Made by a program: the position numbers and the translations under genes. DNA of 64,000 bases from Penicillus capitatus (taxonomy: Eukaryota > Chlorophyta), in NCBI GenBank assembly GCA_965649825.1, contig OZ287694.1:1054001-1118000 (forward strand), written 5' to 3'. This document shows, piece by piece, positions 21,840 through 33,454 of the stretch. Each line of letters starts with the position of its first letter. Position 1 is the stretch's first letter. The notes under the pieces are model-generated. The model made no database searches. It saw nothing but the letters and a program-made list of their open reading frames with translations, and had not been told where the DNA came from.

Positions 21840-23025
21840 TTAGCTACCCAGAAGAGGTCTCTCCACATCGTTTTGTGCGTGCTGCGAAGCCCACCTCGAA
21901 ACAATAACGGCGTCAATGAAGAGCTGGCTGATGTGGCCAACGATGCACGGGATCGTGATCAGGCCCAGGTCTCCGATCTCGTCTTCGTTGAGGTACGAGA
22001 TCACGGTGACCGAGACGGGGAGCGTCTTCTGGCTGCTCATGAGGAGGACGGCCTTCATCTCGCGCTCATCGAGTCGGAGGAGGCGAACGGCGACGTAGTT
22101 CATCGACAGAAAGACGAGGTGCATCGACACGCCGGCGACGACGACGCGGGCAACGTTGCCGGCCGACTGGTCCAGCAGGGTGTCCCTCGATGTGCTCAGG
22201 TTCTGCCAGACGATGCAGATGAGGTTGGCGTTGCTGATCAGACCCAGCGCCACCTTGTGCGCTTTCACGAACTCCTGTATTCTCTGGCTGCTCTCCCGGA
22301 TGGCCTTGCCGACGATCAGCGGCACGAGGACCGTCAGCGCCATCTTCATCAGCAGGTTGGCGGCGTCGATCTCGACGCTGGTGCCCGATGCCACGATCCA
22401 CTGGACGAAGAAGGGGACGGTGAGGATGCCGATGAGGTTCGTGGCGACCGTCAGCATCAGCGCCAGCGTGCCGTTCCCGTACGCCTGCGTGACCAGCGTG
22501 ACGCCGGACGTCAGCGTGGTCGGAACGATGGCGAAGATGGCCAGGCCGATCGAGAACTCTTCCGGTCCCAGCGGAATGTTGATGAGTCCGAAACCGAAAC
22601 ATGGCGTGACCAGGAGAATTGCGATCAGACCGTACACGAGTCCACGATGAGCTCTGAGTGTGGCTAAGATGTCTTCTGTCTTCAATGTAAGTCCAGAGAT
22701 GACGAAGATCACGAAAACGCACGTAACATCCATCACTCCCTGTCCGCGAATCTAAACAGAAGCCCAATTATGGTACTTAGTTCTGAACAAAAGTTCGCAG
22801 CACAACTTTGACGGCCTTGCTCTTTTTACCGGGAAGCGGCCAGATGAGCGCCAAAACGAGTACGAGTAGAAAACCAAGCGGCAGAAAATTCTTGACGACA
22901 AACTCTCTTAGTCGTCCACACATAGTGGACTTCGGTTTGTGGCGTGGGTTGCTTGTCGGTGCAGCATGCGTTATCTCTGGCTCTGCGAAGCATTGGTGTG
23001 AAGTCAATGACTGTTCTGTTTGCAT
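21840..23025 (-). CDS. SLC10A7/RCH1-type bile acid-sodium symporter family transporter, copy 1
   Basis: Two exons: 23025-22807 and 22751-21840, separated by a 55-nt intron, give about 376 residues with roughly nine or ten hydrophobic spans. The ATG at 23025 is one of several possible starts (22923 is another). Recognised pattern: NFLPLGFLLVLVLALIWPLPG at the first span; FVIFVISGLTLKTEDI, GFGLINIPLGPEEFSIGL, PTTLTSGVTLVTQAYGNGT and TVATNLIGILTVPFFV, as in the SBF-like domain of SLC10A7 and yeast Rch1. SLC10A7 affects calcium handling and secretion; other SBF proteins move organic acids with sodium. The substrate here is unknown. Bases 21886-22631 are 99% identical to copy 2 and visibly richer in G+C than the flanks. 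Confidence 0.9.
21886..22631. repeat. 746-bp near-identical tract shared with 24528-25273 (copy 1)
   Basis: I aligned this tract by eye with 24528-25273: same length, no gap, six substitutions in 746 positions. Identity stops abruptly at both ends. At 22631 the boundary falls inside the coding exon; at 21886 it falls 46 bp before the stop codon. Confidence 0.95.
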
Positions 23026-24496
23026 GTTGACAGACGCCTGGCGACCAGCTGGCCTTGCCGTACGTAACAACCCTTAGGGTTTTTGCCCCTGACAATCTTC
23101 AACAAGGCGACAGCGAATGCTGTACTTTTTTACGACCCTGTCGCATCATCGACAAACAAGTACTGCCGGTGACTGTCACAGTTCGGTTATCGGTACTTCT
23201 TCGGTCGTGTCAGCGGCGCTCGCTGTTTTGATCGAATGGAACTCTTTTGTCATACGTCGACGTTTCTCCTGCTTTATTATATAACGCTATCAATCGGCAC
23301 ACGGCAGTTGATTACGCACCGAAGCCGGCTGTTAAATCGTAATCGCCGGAAGCTTTCGATGATTGCCGTTTTGTAGTCGTCCGCTGATGACCGACACGAG
23401 CTCTGTGATTGACGACTGAAGAGACACGATTGTCTCGATGTCACACCATTAGTTGCTTTTTTGCGCTAACGTCTTCCTTAGATGATCGACAGATGCGAAC
23501 TTCGAGGTGCAGTACAAACAACAATATCTTATTCAGAAATTTTGCTACGAACTTAATCGTCGATGTGCCGAATGCATCTGCAGTCGGCTGCTCACCGTAG
23601 GCAATGAATCGATAAGCTCTTTTGGTAGGTGTCTGAAGAAGTGCGTTTTGCCATAGCAAGAGTGAGTTATGCTTTCAGTTTGAATCATGAAAGGCATTTT
23701 GCAGATCTCTGGTGTCTGTCCATCTTTACATAAAGAGCTTGTCACAGTAATACATCTCTCATCGAAAGCAATCGACTGTTTAGACTCTTGAAGCCTCCAT
23801 CATTTCTCATTGAGTGCGGTCCTCGAGAATACTCTGTCGACTCAACAGCTCCTCCCTGTCGATTGAACGCGTCAAAAAGTTCGATCGAGCAGCATTCTAT
23901 CTCCCATCTCACACACGCACTTGGCGTTCGAAATCGTAATTATTGTGGTGCGTCAGGCGAAGAAAACATCGAGTTTCTGATGATCAAACAAAAAGCGAGG
24001 TCGACATGCAGTGAAGCTGGACGGTAAATGTACTTTTCCGTTATTCTTACAGGGCTGGCATTCGAAAGGAGCAAGGTAGCAAAAAAGACGAGAGTTTATC
24101 GCAAATTTCTTCGAGATCGCGTAAGACATTCATTTCTGCATCGGTCCGTATGTAATAAGTAAACACATGATTATGAATTATTGTCTCGGACGCGAAAGTC
24201 GGCGAATCGCAGCGATGAGGACTACTCTGCTGCTGTGATGCATCGAAGGATACGCAATCAAGAACGTGATGATTAAAGTGAGGAAAACGCATATCTGTTT
24301 ACACATATGTCAACCGAAGTCTAATAGTCAATCAACATCGACTTCATGGATAACGAAATGTATGAAACTCGGCGTTCCTCCAAGACAGGTCAAACAATCA
24401 GCAACATAGACAGATGAAGTGAACGTCAAGAATAGGCAGAAAAAAAGTAAACAAATTGAGTCAACTCCGAATACTAGTCTAACCTTCAACTTGAAT
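23026..24496. other. Spacer between the two transporter genes
   Basis: About 1.4 kb with no supported gene. Frames are short and unlike the neighbours. It holds the promoter of copy 1 and the 3' flank of copy 2; the G+C content drops clearly compared with the shared coding tract. Confidence 0.5.
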
Positions 24497-25744
24497 CTAC
24501 ACGGTCGGGTTTTCCTTAAGATACTGTGAAGCCCACCTCGAAACAATAACGGCGTCAATGAAGAGCTGGCTGATGTGGCCAACGATGCAAGGGATCGTGA
24601 TCAGGCCCAGGTCTCCGATCTCGTCTTCGTTTAGGTACGAGATCACGGTGACCGAAACGGGGAGCGTCTTCTGGCTGCTCATGAGGAGGACGGCCTTCAT
24701 CTCGCGCTCATCGAGTCGGAGGAGGCGAACGGCGACGTAGTTCATCGACAGAAAGACGAGGTGCATCGACACGCCGGCGACGACGACGCGGGCGACGTTG
24801 CCGGCCGACTGGTCCAGCAGGGTGTCCCTCGATGTGCTCAGGTTCTGCCAGACGATGCAGATGAGGTTGGCGTTGCTGATCAGACCCAGCGCCACCTTGT
24901 GCGCTTTCACGAACTCCTGTATTCTCTGGCTGCTCTCCCGGATGGCCTTGCCGACGATCAGCGGCACGAGGACCGTCAGCGCCATCTTCATCAGCAGGTC
25001 GGCGGCGTCGATCTCGACGCTGGTGCCCGATGCCACGATCCACTGCACGAAGAAGGGGACGGTGAGGATGCCGATGAGGTTCGTGGCGACCGTCAGCATC
25101 AGCGCCAGCGTGCCGTTCCCGTACGCCTGCGTGACCAGCGTGACGCCGGACGTCAGCGTGGTCGGAACGATGGCGAAGATGGCCAGGCCGATCGAGAACT
25201 CTTCCGGTCCCAGCGGAATGTTGATGAGTCCGAAACCGAAACATGGCGTGACCAGGAGAATTGCGATCAGACCAGCAACTAATCCTTGCCAAGCTTTGAG
25301 TGCTGCCCACACATCTTCTGTTTTTAGTGTCGCTCCAGATATTACGAAGATGATAAAAACATTAAATGTGCTAATCACACCGTAATCTTCAACCTACATC
25401 AAAGAGGAATTGATTTCCCTTCTCTACATCGTCTACAGGAATTCCGACCTCCCATTCTTTTACTTTTTCTCCTGGAGTCGGATAAATCAGCGCCACAACT
25501 AAGACGAATAAGAATCCTAATGGTAGAAAGTGCTTAATGAGCTTTTCTTTAAGCCAGGGCCTAAAGCAGACACTTCTGCATTCGAGTTCCCAAATGTGCT
25601 TTTCAACCACGTCATACGCCACGAGAGTGTCTCATCTTTCACATTTTTTAACAACGAAACATCTTTTTCGACAGGAACTTCGATTTCCAGTCCCTCGTAC
25701 GTTACACTTGCGGCGTTTTTATCCATTGACTCTGAAGTCATCAT
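24497..25744 (-). CDS. SLC10A7/RCH1-type transporter, copy 2
   Basis: Main exon 25393-24497 (299 codons with stop), preceded by a 55-nt intron (25448-25394) and an upstream exon carrying the first membrane span (KHFLPLGFLFVLVVALIYPTPG). Further upstream an acidic leader from the ATG at 25744 (MMTSESMDKNAASV) can be joined by a short intron of about 35 nt; this first junction is uncertain. The membrane core matches copy 1 almost exactly between 24528 and 25273; outside that tract the two proteins differ much more (SGATLKTEDVWAALKAWQ here against SGLTLKTEDILATLRAHR in copy 1). Same family and likely function as copy 1, in direct tandem orientation. Confidence 0.88.
24528..25273. repeat. 746-bp near-identical tract shared with 21886-22631 (copy 2)
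   Basis: Partner of the tract at 21886-22631, offset by 2,642 bp with no indel and six substitutions. One changes a residue in the predicted protein (AANLL in copy 1, AADLL here). Confidence 0.95.
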
Positions 25745-26086
25745 TTTGCACAAATCTGATCCCGCATCAAATACGAACACCGCAGATTTTAAGGAGCAAA
25801 CGTTCCATCGTGCGGTTAGTATCCTGCCGCGTGGATTTCTGCATCGGCAGTTCGTCGAGGATTCCTAACGTTCGTTGTTTTATTCGCCAACGTCGAGCTT
25901 TCTGTTTTATTAGCCGCACCAAGTTGTTCGAGGAAAGAAGCGTTGCGTGGGGGCTCTCTTCTTTTCTCCGGTCTGCACTTCATACAGAAACATGCGACGT
26001 TCATACAACGCCAAGGCTTCTGTCAAGAGACATTCCATTATTCGAGACGCTTATGGATTCGAAGTCCGTGTCATCTTCCAGAATCT

Positions 26087-28371
26087 ATGTCGGGAACAGA
26101 CGATGCCTCTCAGGTGCCCCAGAATCTGGCGAGCCTATACTCGGAGCACACTTCAACTTGGGTCGCTGAAGAAAAGCGCCGCACTGATAAGTGGCTACAA
26201 TTCCTCAAAGACATCTGTCCACCAGAGCACCAACAAAAGAGTCCGTAAGGCACGCAGCCAGCCTCTGTTCTTCATCTGTCGTGCTGTAGATGTTATCTTT
26301 GCTGGTTTCTGGGATGACGTTTTGGAAGCGAGTCTGAAACGCGTCGTCAAGGAACAGAAAACGCGTCCGGGTGACAACGATTTGGGAGATCGCCTCGATA
26401 GCCTAGTTCGCATGGGCATACCATCCTTTTTACGCAGTTACGCATGGGGACTCTTTTTGGGCTACGATTCCGAAAAGACACCTGGCTTATTCAAGCTACT
26501 GTCGAGCCAGACGCAATCGACTTCGCCGTCAACACTGCGCCCTTCTCGAACAGTGGATGATGATACATGTGGACACCGGCATCTGCTGAGAAGGTACAGC
26601 TCAGTAGACAGCAAAGAACTGGAGAGCCTAGATGAAAACGACACCTACCAGGACGAATCACTATTCCACTGGTCCGGTCATCGCATCCGAAATGCCCACC
26701 TCTCTATGTATGCCTGTGTTTCTGCAGTGAGCAGACCGTTGAGCAAATCAACAAAGATCTAGATCGGACATTTCCTGGCCATCCTCTGATGGACGCGAGC
26801 GGAAAAGAAGCCCTTCGTCAGATCCTGGTCGCCTTCTCGCACTATCGGCCAGACATCGGTTACTGTCAGGTATGGATGGATGGCTCAATGGCTTTCTCGG
26901 CTGAACCTCTGATCTGCATCACAGGGAATGAATTTCATCTCAGGTCTACTGCTTTTGTTTCATCAGCCCGAAGATGCTTTCTGGAATCTGTCATCCATCA
27001 TTGAGCATCTCTTACCGAATCAGTTCGATAGGGATATGTTACCTGCAGTAGTCGACAAACTTGTCTTCAGTCACCTCGTTCAACAGTACTTTCCGGACCT
27101 GGCACTTCATCTAGAGGAGCTAGCCGTCGATGTCTCTTACCTCTGCCCGCATTGGTTCCTGTGCTGTTTTGTCAACGCTCTGCCAATGGAGACCTGTCTG
27201 CGAGTGTGGGACGTTCTCTTCTGGGAAAGAAAACCTAATGTCCTGTTCAAAGTACGCCGCCACCACCTATCCTTCAGTCATGCATCGGAGGAAAACGGCT
27301 CTTTTAGGTTGCTCTCGCGCTTGTTGATTTCTATTCCGAAGTGGGAGTGTCTTCTTTGGTGGGCAGAGATCTCATAGAGTGTGCCGTGTGTTGTAGGATT
27401 TGATGAATATTCGAAATGCGGCACAGGCGTGGGAGCAGTTGCAAAACATGGCGGCCTCATTCTTCGACAGCAGCCGACTGATAGAAACGGCATGTCTAAA
27501 ATTTGACGATGTCGATGAATTTCGCGTCGGCGAACTTCGTCGCAGTTATCTCGATCGAATCAAAGAACAAAGCATCAAAGGTTTTCTGTCAAGGGCTTCG
27601 GCAGAGAAGGACGTGCACTGCCGTGTAGATCTCTTGGGCAAAGGAAGCAATTTCGGAAACGATGACGTTTCGGCGACGACGACGCCGACGAAGATCCTGG
27701 CAGCCTCCGCGAGTCTCGTGCGCAACAGCTCGGCCTTTTCTTCGACGAGCAGCACCATCGGAACTCGGGGGCAGGGGGATGTGCATAGCAGTCTACGGGG
27801 AGATGAGAATCGACGCCTTGTCCGTGATCTCTTGACGCAGCTACAAGAAACGGGCAGCGCTGTGCCCGATGGTAAGCATCCGATGGGCTCTTCCTCCTTG
27901 CGCCAAACAAGGCCTGCCTCCCTAGATGTCTGTTCGAAAATTCACGAACTGATCGATCGCCTAGCTGAAACCGAAACTGAATGCCGAGATGCTCAACTGC
28001 AATTGAATGCCACGTGCAAAGAAATTACAAAAGCGAACGAAGCAAACCGTTCCTTGAAAGGCCGTCTCGGCGCCGTCTACACCGAACTTGACAAAAAGAA
28101 CGAATGCCTAGACCGGATGATTGCCAAATGCCAAGTCCTTACTGAAAAAGTGGCAGCACAGGAAGAAGTACAACATCACAGATGCACCATCCCTCCATAC
28201 CTAACACCATGTGTCCTGTATCACCAAGGTGATCTGCAAACAGAGGCGTATGATGTCTTACAGGGAAGGCGCAACGCCAACCAACAACAGTGCGTATTCA
28301 GAAGGATTGTTCATGTGACGAGAGAGTGCTGTGCTGATCAGGTCATGCGTCATCGACGGCTGCAAGGGTGA
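26087..28371 (+). CDS. TBC-domain RabGAP with C-terminal coiled coil
   Basis: Starts MSGTDDASQVPQNLASLYSE at 26087. Five frame-keeping introns of about 49-58 nt were placed, for example GTCCGTAAGG...GCTGTAG near 26242 and GTATGGATGG...ATCACAG near 26870. The TBC domain is complete: MGIPSFLRSYAWGLFLG opens it; INKDLDRTFPGHP carries the catalytic arginine; DIGYCQGMNFISGLLLL carries the glutamine finger; then FWNLSSIIEHLLP, ALHLEELAVDVSYLCPHWFLCCFVNALP and LRVWDVLFWE. Both catalytic fingers are present, so it should stimulate GTP hydrolysis on a Rab. After the TBC come a serine/threonine-rich linker and a coiled coil (EITKANEANRSLKGRLG). The Rab target is unknown. The last 60 residues after the coiled coil are low-confidence. 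Confidence 0.9.
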
Positions 28372-28835
28372 CGAGCAGCAGAGACAGAGGCACGCAGAGT
28401 CTCAAGAACTTGTTTGCGTTCCGTAGATGAGAAGTCGCAACGTCACATCGCACACCGTCTGTTTGTCTGTCGATCTGTCTGTCGATTTATTTAAACGGGG
28501 AATCCAGCTATTCTTTCTAATAACATTTGGTCAAGCAGTGTTACTGTGGGAATCTTGGTTTCCCCTGACTAGATTTTTGGGGTGACGCCAGAGTCACATC
28601 TATTCCTGTATACTTTTGCCGAATGTTGCGGATCTTACAGATACATTGCGGCTTGATGGGACGTTTCATTAGCTTATCTTTCACTGGATTAAATGGCGCT
28701 CTGTTCTCAGAAAGTTCAAATTTATAGCATCGTTGCTATGCAATGGGATGCATGCATGCTATCATGTGACGTCTGGTCTGCTTTGAGAATGAAATGGCGA
28801 ATCCAGAGTCGCGTTAAAACAGAAAGATAGATGCC
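28372..28835. other. Spacer between convergent genes
   Basis: About 460 bp between the RabGAP stop and the CDK stop. It contains a TCTGTCTGT-rich stretch at 28460-28485 and a GCATGCATGC palindrome near 28750, but no gene. Confidence 0.5.
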
Positions 28836-30304
28836 TTATTCCTTCGTCTTGGTAACGTCAACTTCCTTCTCTTCTTTATCTGCCGAAGAAGGCTCGTCTG
28901 TTTCGGATCGCATTTCATCAAAGTAGGAATGCTCTAAGGTCGCCACGATCTAAAAGACATAACAGCCATACCTCAGTCCATCATTTTCCAGATGGCGACC
29001 CCCTACGCTGATGCGCTTGGCCGGGTCATAGGTCAGAAGCTGCTCCAGGAGATCAAAGGCCTTATCATCGATGCCATCTTCGAACCTCTCTCTCAACTTG
29101 TACTGTTTAAAGCATGGGTATTCGCTAGGCACGACACACAGGCGCTGCAAATAGGGTGCACAAGTATGATGTGTTCAGACTGGTAGTCGGTGAGTGTATG
29201 AAATTGCGACCATGTTTCCAAGGTGGGCGTGCCCATTGTCTCAAATATCTTCACCAGCTGGTGGAATTCGCCACTTCCACAAAACAGTGCCTTCTAAGCT
29301 CTCTGTTTTCCCACAGGTGCTGCATCGACGCAGTGGACTTACTCTTAGAAAAAACTCAGCAAAGATGCATCCGACACTCCACATATCGACAGCGTGGCTG
29401 TAGTACTCTGCGCCCAGCAGCACCTCGGGAGCGCGATAGTAGAGGGATCCGATTTCGTGTGTCAGCTGCGGAACTGGCAACGCGTGTGTTCTGCCCAGTC
29501 CAAAATCTGCGATCTTCAGGGATGGTTCGTCCTCCTGCGTTGTGTCGATCAAAATGTTCTGCGGTTTCAGATCACGATGAAACATTCCTCTGCCATGCAT
29601 CGAACGCAATCCCGTACACAACTGAAACATCAGACTCTGCATTCACCAAAGCCAGTCACTCTATACAAGGCCATACGTTCGGGCACTACTTTGATAATAC
29701 TATCTGGAATGGGCGATGATCGGCGATGGATATACTTGCGCAAATCACAGGACATACAGTCGAACACCTGCATCGCCTTGGCTTGGTTGCATAATCATTG
29801 AGCACCACGGCGTTACCAAATTGAGTTCGCAGTCGAACATTCCTCGATCGAAATCGTAGAACACATCTCGAAGTCTGCCACCAACATCGCGGCAGAACGA
29901 AACCTCTTCCGCTGCTCAGGCGACGGACGTACTGGATGACGTGGGGATTGTCGGCCAGGAGTCTCAGAATCGTTATCTCGCGCATCGTCGTTGCCGGAAT
30001 ACCGGCGTCTATATCCTGCGAGAGCACACAGTCGTGATGACGCCACCGTGGGCATAGCAGACGGCACGGCCTTCGCCGTTTTGCCGCCCCACGATGCGCC
30101 CCATCCGCAGCGTCCTATCTATGGCGTTACCTCGATCACAATCTTCTTGATGGCGACTGTGTCGCCCGTTTCCTCGTCCTTGGCACGCCATACCGATCCA
30201 TATCGTCCCTCTCCAAGTCGCGTCCCTTTCTTCTCGATGCGATAGCGTTTCCAAAACTCTCTGCTCTTCTCCGTACGGATGCAACTCTCCGTCGACGACG
30301 ACAT
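28836..30304 (-). CDS. Cyclin-dependent kinase with PATTMRE helix
   Basis: Seven or eight exons on the minus strand, introns 36-100 nt, start ATG at 30304, stop TAA at 28836-28838. Read through: GEGRYGSVWRAKDEETG, VAIKKIVIE, DIDAGIPATTMREITILRLL, DCMSCDLRKYIHRR, GMFHRDLKPQNILID, KIADFGLGRTHALPVPQLTHE, SLYYRAPEVLLGAEYYSHAVDMWS, FETMGTPTLETW, LLTYDPAKRIS, then a short acidic/basic tail. All catalytic residues are present. The T-loop and YRAPE block are CDK-type. The cyclin-binding helix, PSTAIRE in CDK1/2, is PATTMRE, closer to plant CDKB P(P/S)T(T/A)LRE. It probably drives a cell-cycle step with a cyclin partner. Confidence 0.92.
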
Positions 30305-30404
30305 CGGCAAAGAAGTCGCCCGTCACGCCAGAAAAGAACACGCGCAAAATGCAATGCTCTGTTTGGAAAATGCATTTCATTGAAGCGGGCTGCGTTCGAA
30401 TAGC

Positions 30405-32475
30405 ATGATATTATCCAGCAGGTGTCGCTTTGCTGTTTCGACACTCGTCGCGCTAACGATCGTCGTTTTCGCGTTCGCCCTGCATCAAGCGGATGAAAAG
30501 TTTCGCGCTCTGTCGCACTTGTTCGAAGAGATGGACGATAATCACGACGGACAGGTCGATGAAATGGAGGCGAAGAAATACATAGGCGAACAGATAGGCG
30601 GACATGAGTTCGATAGCCCCGTCGAACTGACAGTGGCATTTCATCACATGGTCACGAATATTGACAAGGACATCGAAACACCAAGCCACACAATATCGCA
30701 AGAGGAGGTCAAACAACACTTGGTCGATTTACAACACGTTCCTTTCCAACAGACAACGCTGCAGCAGAGAACAGCTCTGTCGTTTAGGCGGTTTCGGTCA
30801 TGGAATGGGTGCAGCATGGACTGGGACTGCCGCAGTACGCTGAGACTTTTCGCGAGAATGTCATCACAGCTGCCGATTTTCCGCTGCTTGTCAACGATGA
30901 AGGCAGCATCCTTGAAGAGGAGCTTCTTGTTGTCTCCCTCATTAACAGCAATGCCATCTCATGATCCCATCCCTTGTAGATTTCTAAGCGACTGCACCGA
31001 AATCAGATCGTGCGGGGGATGAAACGATTAATTTTGGGATTGGGCGAATTGCCTTCACCCCCACAAGTACGCAACCGTCCATCCTATGGGATTTGAAGAA
31101 TCGCATGGGGGCTGAACAGATCGTTGGATGTTGGAGTGAAGCAATGACACAGACGATGTTGCAATGGAAGGCGCCATCGAAACAGACACAGCCTCCTGTG
31201 CACAAATACGTGATCGAGAGTCGGCAGGACACGTCATGGACATTGATGTCAGAGGTGGAGGCTGTTTCTCAGAAACAGTATGTGCAACGCGTGGATCATG
31301 GCTCTGGCAAATTTATCTTCAGAATCGTGGCATGGACAGTTTATGGCCGCAGTCCCTATGCCTTCTTCTCCGACTGTCTTCCATCACCACAGCCATCTTA
31401 TCAACGCATGCTGTCTGCTCGTGCTTCCCCTTCAACAGCCAAGACTACGGCATCGAAGAGCATTTCTGTCGAAGAAGCAACGGCACACGGAATGAAAAAC
31501 GAGAAAGAGATGGCGAGGGCTGGATATTGGAGTGTTTTTGTGATTTTTGTGACGATTGCCTTGCGTATACTCACAACAAGGAACATTGCGATTCTCAAAT
31601 GCTGTTTGCTTTCTGAACTGGAGAAGATGGCCTCCAATCTCAGATTGCATTTCCTTGAACAGCGTTTGAGACGCATTGAGCGACGAGAATGCGAATACTG
31701 CAAGACACACTGTCGTCGTCACAAAACGGAAGATCGTCCTCAAGAATCGCCTCCAGCTCTGGTGCGACAGAAGGCGATCAGTCATAAGATCAACAAACCC
31801 ACTCAGCACTTTGGTCTGGATGAGGCGTCCATGGTCGTTTCTAAATCCAGTCCATCACTCGGCGATCGCAAGACCGACTATCAATTGACAGAATGGAATG
31901 TCGATGAGGCGACGGCATCTATCGAGAAGCTGCCTCTTCCGGAGTACACGACCAGCGTTTGGGATGACAGTGAAGGGGGTCCATTGCAGTCTCGGGCATC
32001 ATCCACCTTCTCCGACGTTCAAGTCGAGCTTGTTGAAGGGCAATGTGCTTTCGAAGGGTAAGCCCGTTTTGCCTCTGCTCAGAAGCAGCTTTGATTTGAC
32101 AGGTGTTCGCGGCAGTGGAAAGGACTGGCTCGATTTCGCAATCGATGGTCTCGCCATTTCTGCTCGGTTTGTCTAAGAACCTACTGCTACGAACACACGC
32201 ATTACTCATCTCATGGCTCTTTTGGATACTGTGGACAGCAGTCGAGCTGTGTCTGCGAAAACTGCTTCTACAAACTCTCTCCTGCCACCCAGATGCAGCT
32301 GGAGGCGATAAATAAACTGGACAAGAGTCTTTCAAAGAAAGCAGACTTGGAGCGAGGATGCAGTCGACGCGAACAACGTTTGAGTATGCGCTCCCTTTTC
32401 CGATCTGCTCCGAAGTTTGGAAGCAACAAGAGCGTAAAAATACAGAAAGAAAGACAAGAGACTGACAAGACTTAA
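30405..32475 (+). CDS. EF-hand / SAM / FN3 / membrane / zinc-finger protein, STIM-like layout
   Basis: Signal-anchor or signal peptide (STLVALTIVVFAFALHQ) is followed by an EF-hand (EEMDDNHDGQVDEMEAKKYI, loop D-D-N-H-D-G-Q-V-D-E-M-E) and a partner EF-like segment. After an intron with TCGTTTAG acceptor comes a SAM domain (VMEWVQHGLGLPQYAETF ... ISKRLHRNQIVRGMKRL). Next is a fibronectin-III-like stretch (KYVIESRQDTSWTLM ... FIFRIVAWTVYGRSPYAF), a membrane helix (YWSVFVIFVTIALRIL), a basic coiled coil, a disordered region, and after a last intron a cysteine/histidine zinc module resembling FYVE-type fingers (RHFCSVCLRTYCYEHTH ... CVCENCF). EF-hand then SAM then one membrane span is the order found in STIM calcium sensors. 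A role as an ER or endomembrane calcium sensor is inference. Confidence 0.8.
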
Positions 32476-32642
32476 GCATTTCGCTGTATAATATGCCACA
32501 GACATGATTGTCGTACGGATACGTCCGTGAAAACACGCCTGCTACTCCAGCAGACAGTGATGTCGAATTTAGGCATCGCACGCATTGTGACCGCGGAATT
32601 TGCTCAAACGCGTTTCTCGCAGTGTTTGTTTGTCCAGCAGAT

Positions 32643-33411
32643 ATGAGGGTGTGCGTTTTTTGCGGCTCCTCGTACCTAGCCAACAAAGTACACGTCGAGG
32701 CCGCAAAGCATGTTGCCAATGCCATCGTTGCACGACGTGCACAACTTGTCTACGGAGGTCGACGTCCAATCCCTAACCGCATCGACGTTCCTGTGTCCAG
32801 GCGGCTCATTGGGTCTCATGGGCATCGTTGCCCAGATCGTGCGTGCTTCCAACCCTCGTCCTGTTTCCACGTCCAAGTCATGTCTCAGGTTTCGCAGGAT
32901 TTAGGTAAAGATGCTGTCCTCGGGTTCATTCCAGAGAAATTTATCGAGGTCACGCCTCAAAGTAAGGTGGGTGTATCGTCGTTAAGGTGTGTGTGGACGT
33001 CAGGGAATGGGCGAACACATTGGAGTGACCGTTGTTGTCAAGAGTATCGAAGAGCGTAAGCAGAAAATGTTTGAGAACAGTGATATCTTTCTCGCTCTTG
33101 CTGGGAGCTATGGTACAATGGAAGAGATCTGTGCCGCAATGACGCAGTATACGGTGTGTCAGAGCAAAAAGCCAGTCGGACTGCTCAACACGAATCACTT
33201 CTATGACAAACTCATCGAACAGTTCGACGTCGCTGTTCAAGAAGTCTCTCTTCTGAGCGTTTCATGAGACACCACACCCGAACGACCGTCGTTTCAGGGA
33301 TTCATGAAAAAAGAGTACCGAGAAGCATTGATTGTATCGGAACAGCCAGAGGATCTCCTTGCAGCTCTGAAGGATCGTTGGGAGCAAGATCGCCAGGACA
33401 CACAGAATTGA
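32643..33411 (+). CDS. LOG-family protein (putative nucleotide phosphoribohydrolase) with altered active-site motif
   Basis: Five exons from the ATG at 32643. Joined protein: MRVCVFCGSSYLANKVHVEAA..., LVYGG|GSLGLMGIVAQIV, DLGKDAVLGFIPEKF, GMGEHIGVTVVVKSIEERKQ, MFENSDIFLALAGSYGTMEEI, KKPVGLLNTNHFYDKLI, and a C-terminal helix. The Rossmann-like fold and the GGGxxGLMG motif match LOG / YvdD-type phosphoribohydrolases, which release cytokinin bases or other purines from nucleotide monophosphates. The diagnostic PGGxGTxxE motif reads AGSYGTMEE: Pro and the second Gly are lost, while G-T-x-x-E is kept. It may be active with changed specificity, or not. It converges with the uS10m gene 43 bp away. 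Confidence 0.85.
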
Positions 33412-33454
33412 TGTGACAGACAGAAGAGTGAGAATCCACTGCATCACGTTCAAA

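Noticed and set aside
21732-22667. A 311-codon plus-strand open frame and long Arg/His-rich frames opposite the transporter genes
   Set aside because: They are antisense shadows of the GC-rich SLC10 exon; they repeat in both copies and have low-complexity, charged composition with no known motif.
21886-25273. Bacterial contamination or recent bacterial transfer as source of the GC-rich tract
   Set aside because: The tract sits in frame inside exons of intron-bearing genes with local-style 55-nt introns and continues the same protein family on both sides.
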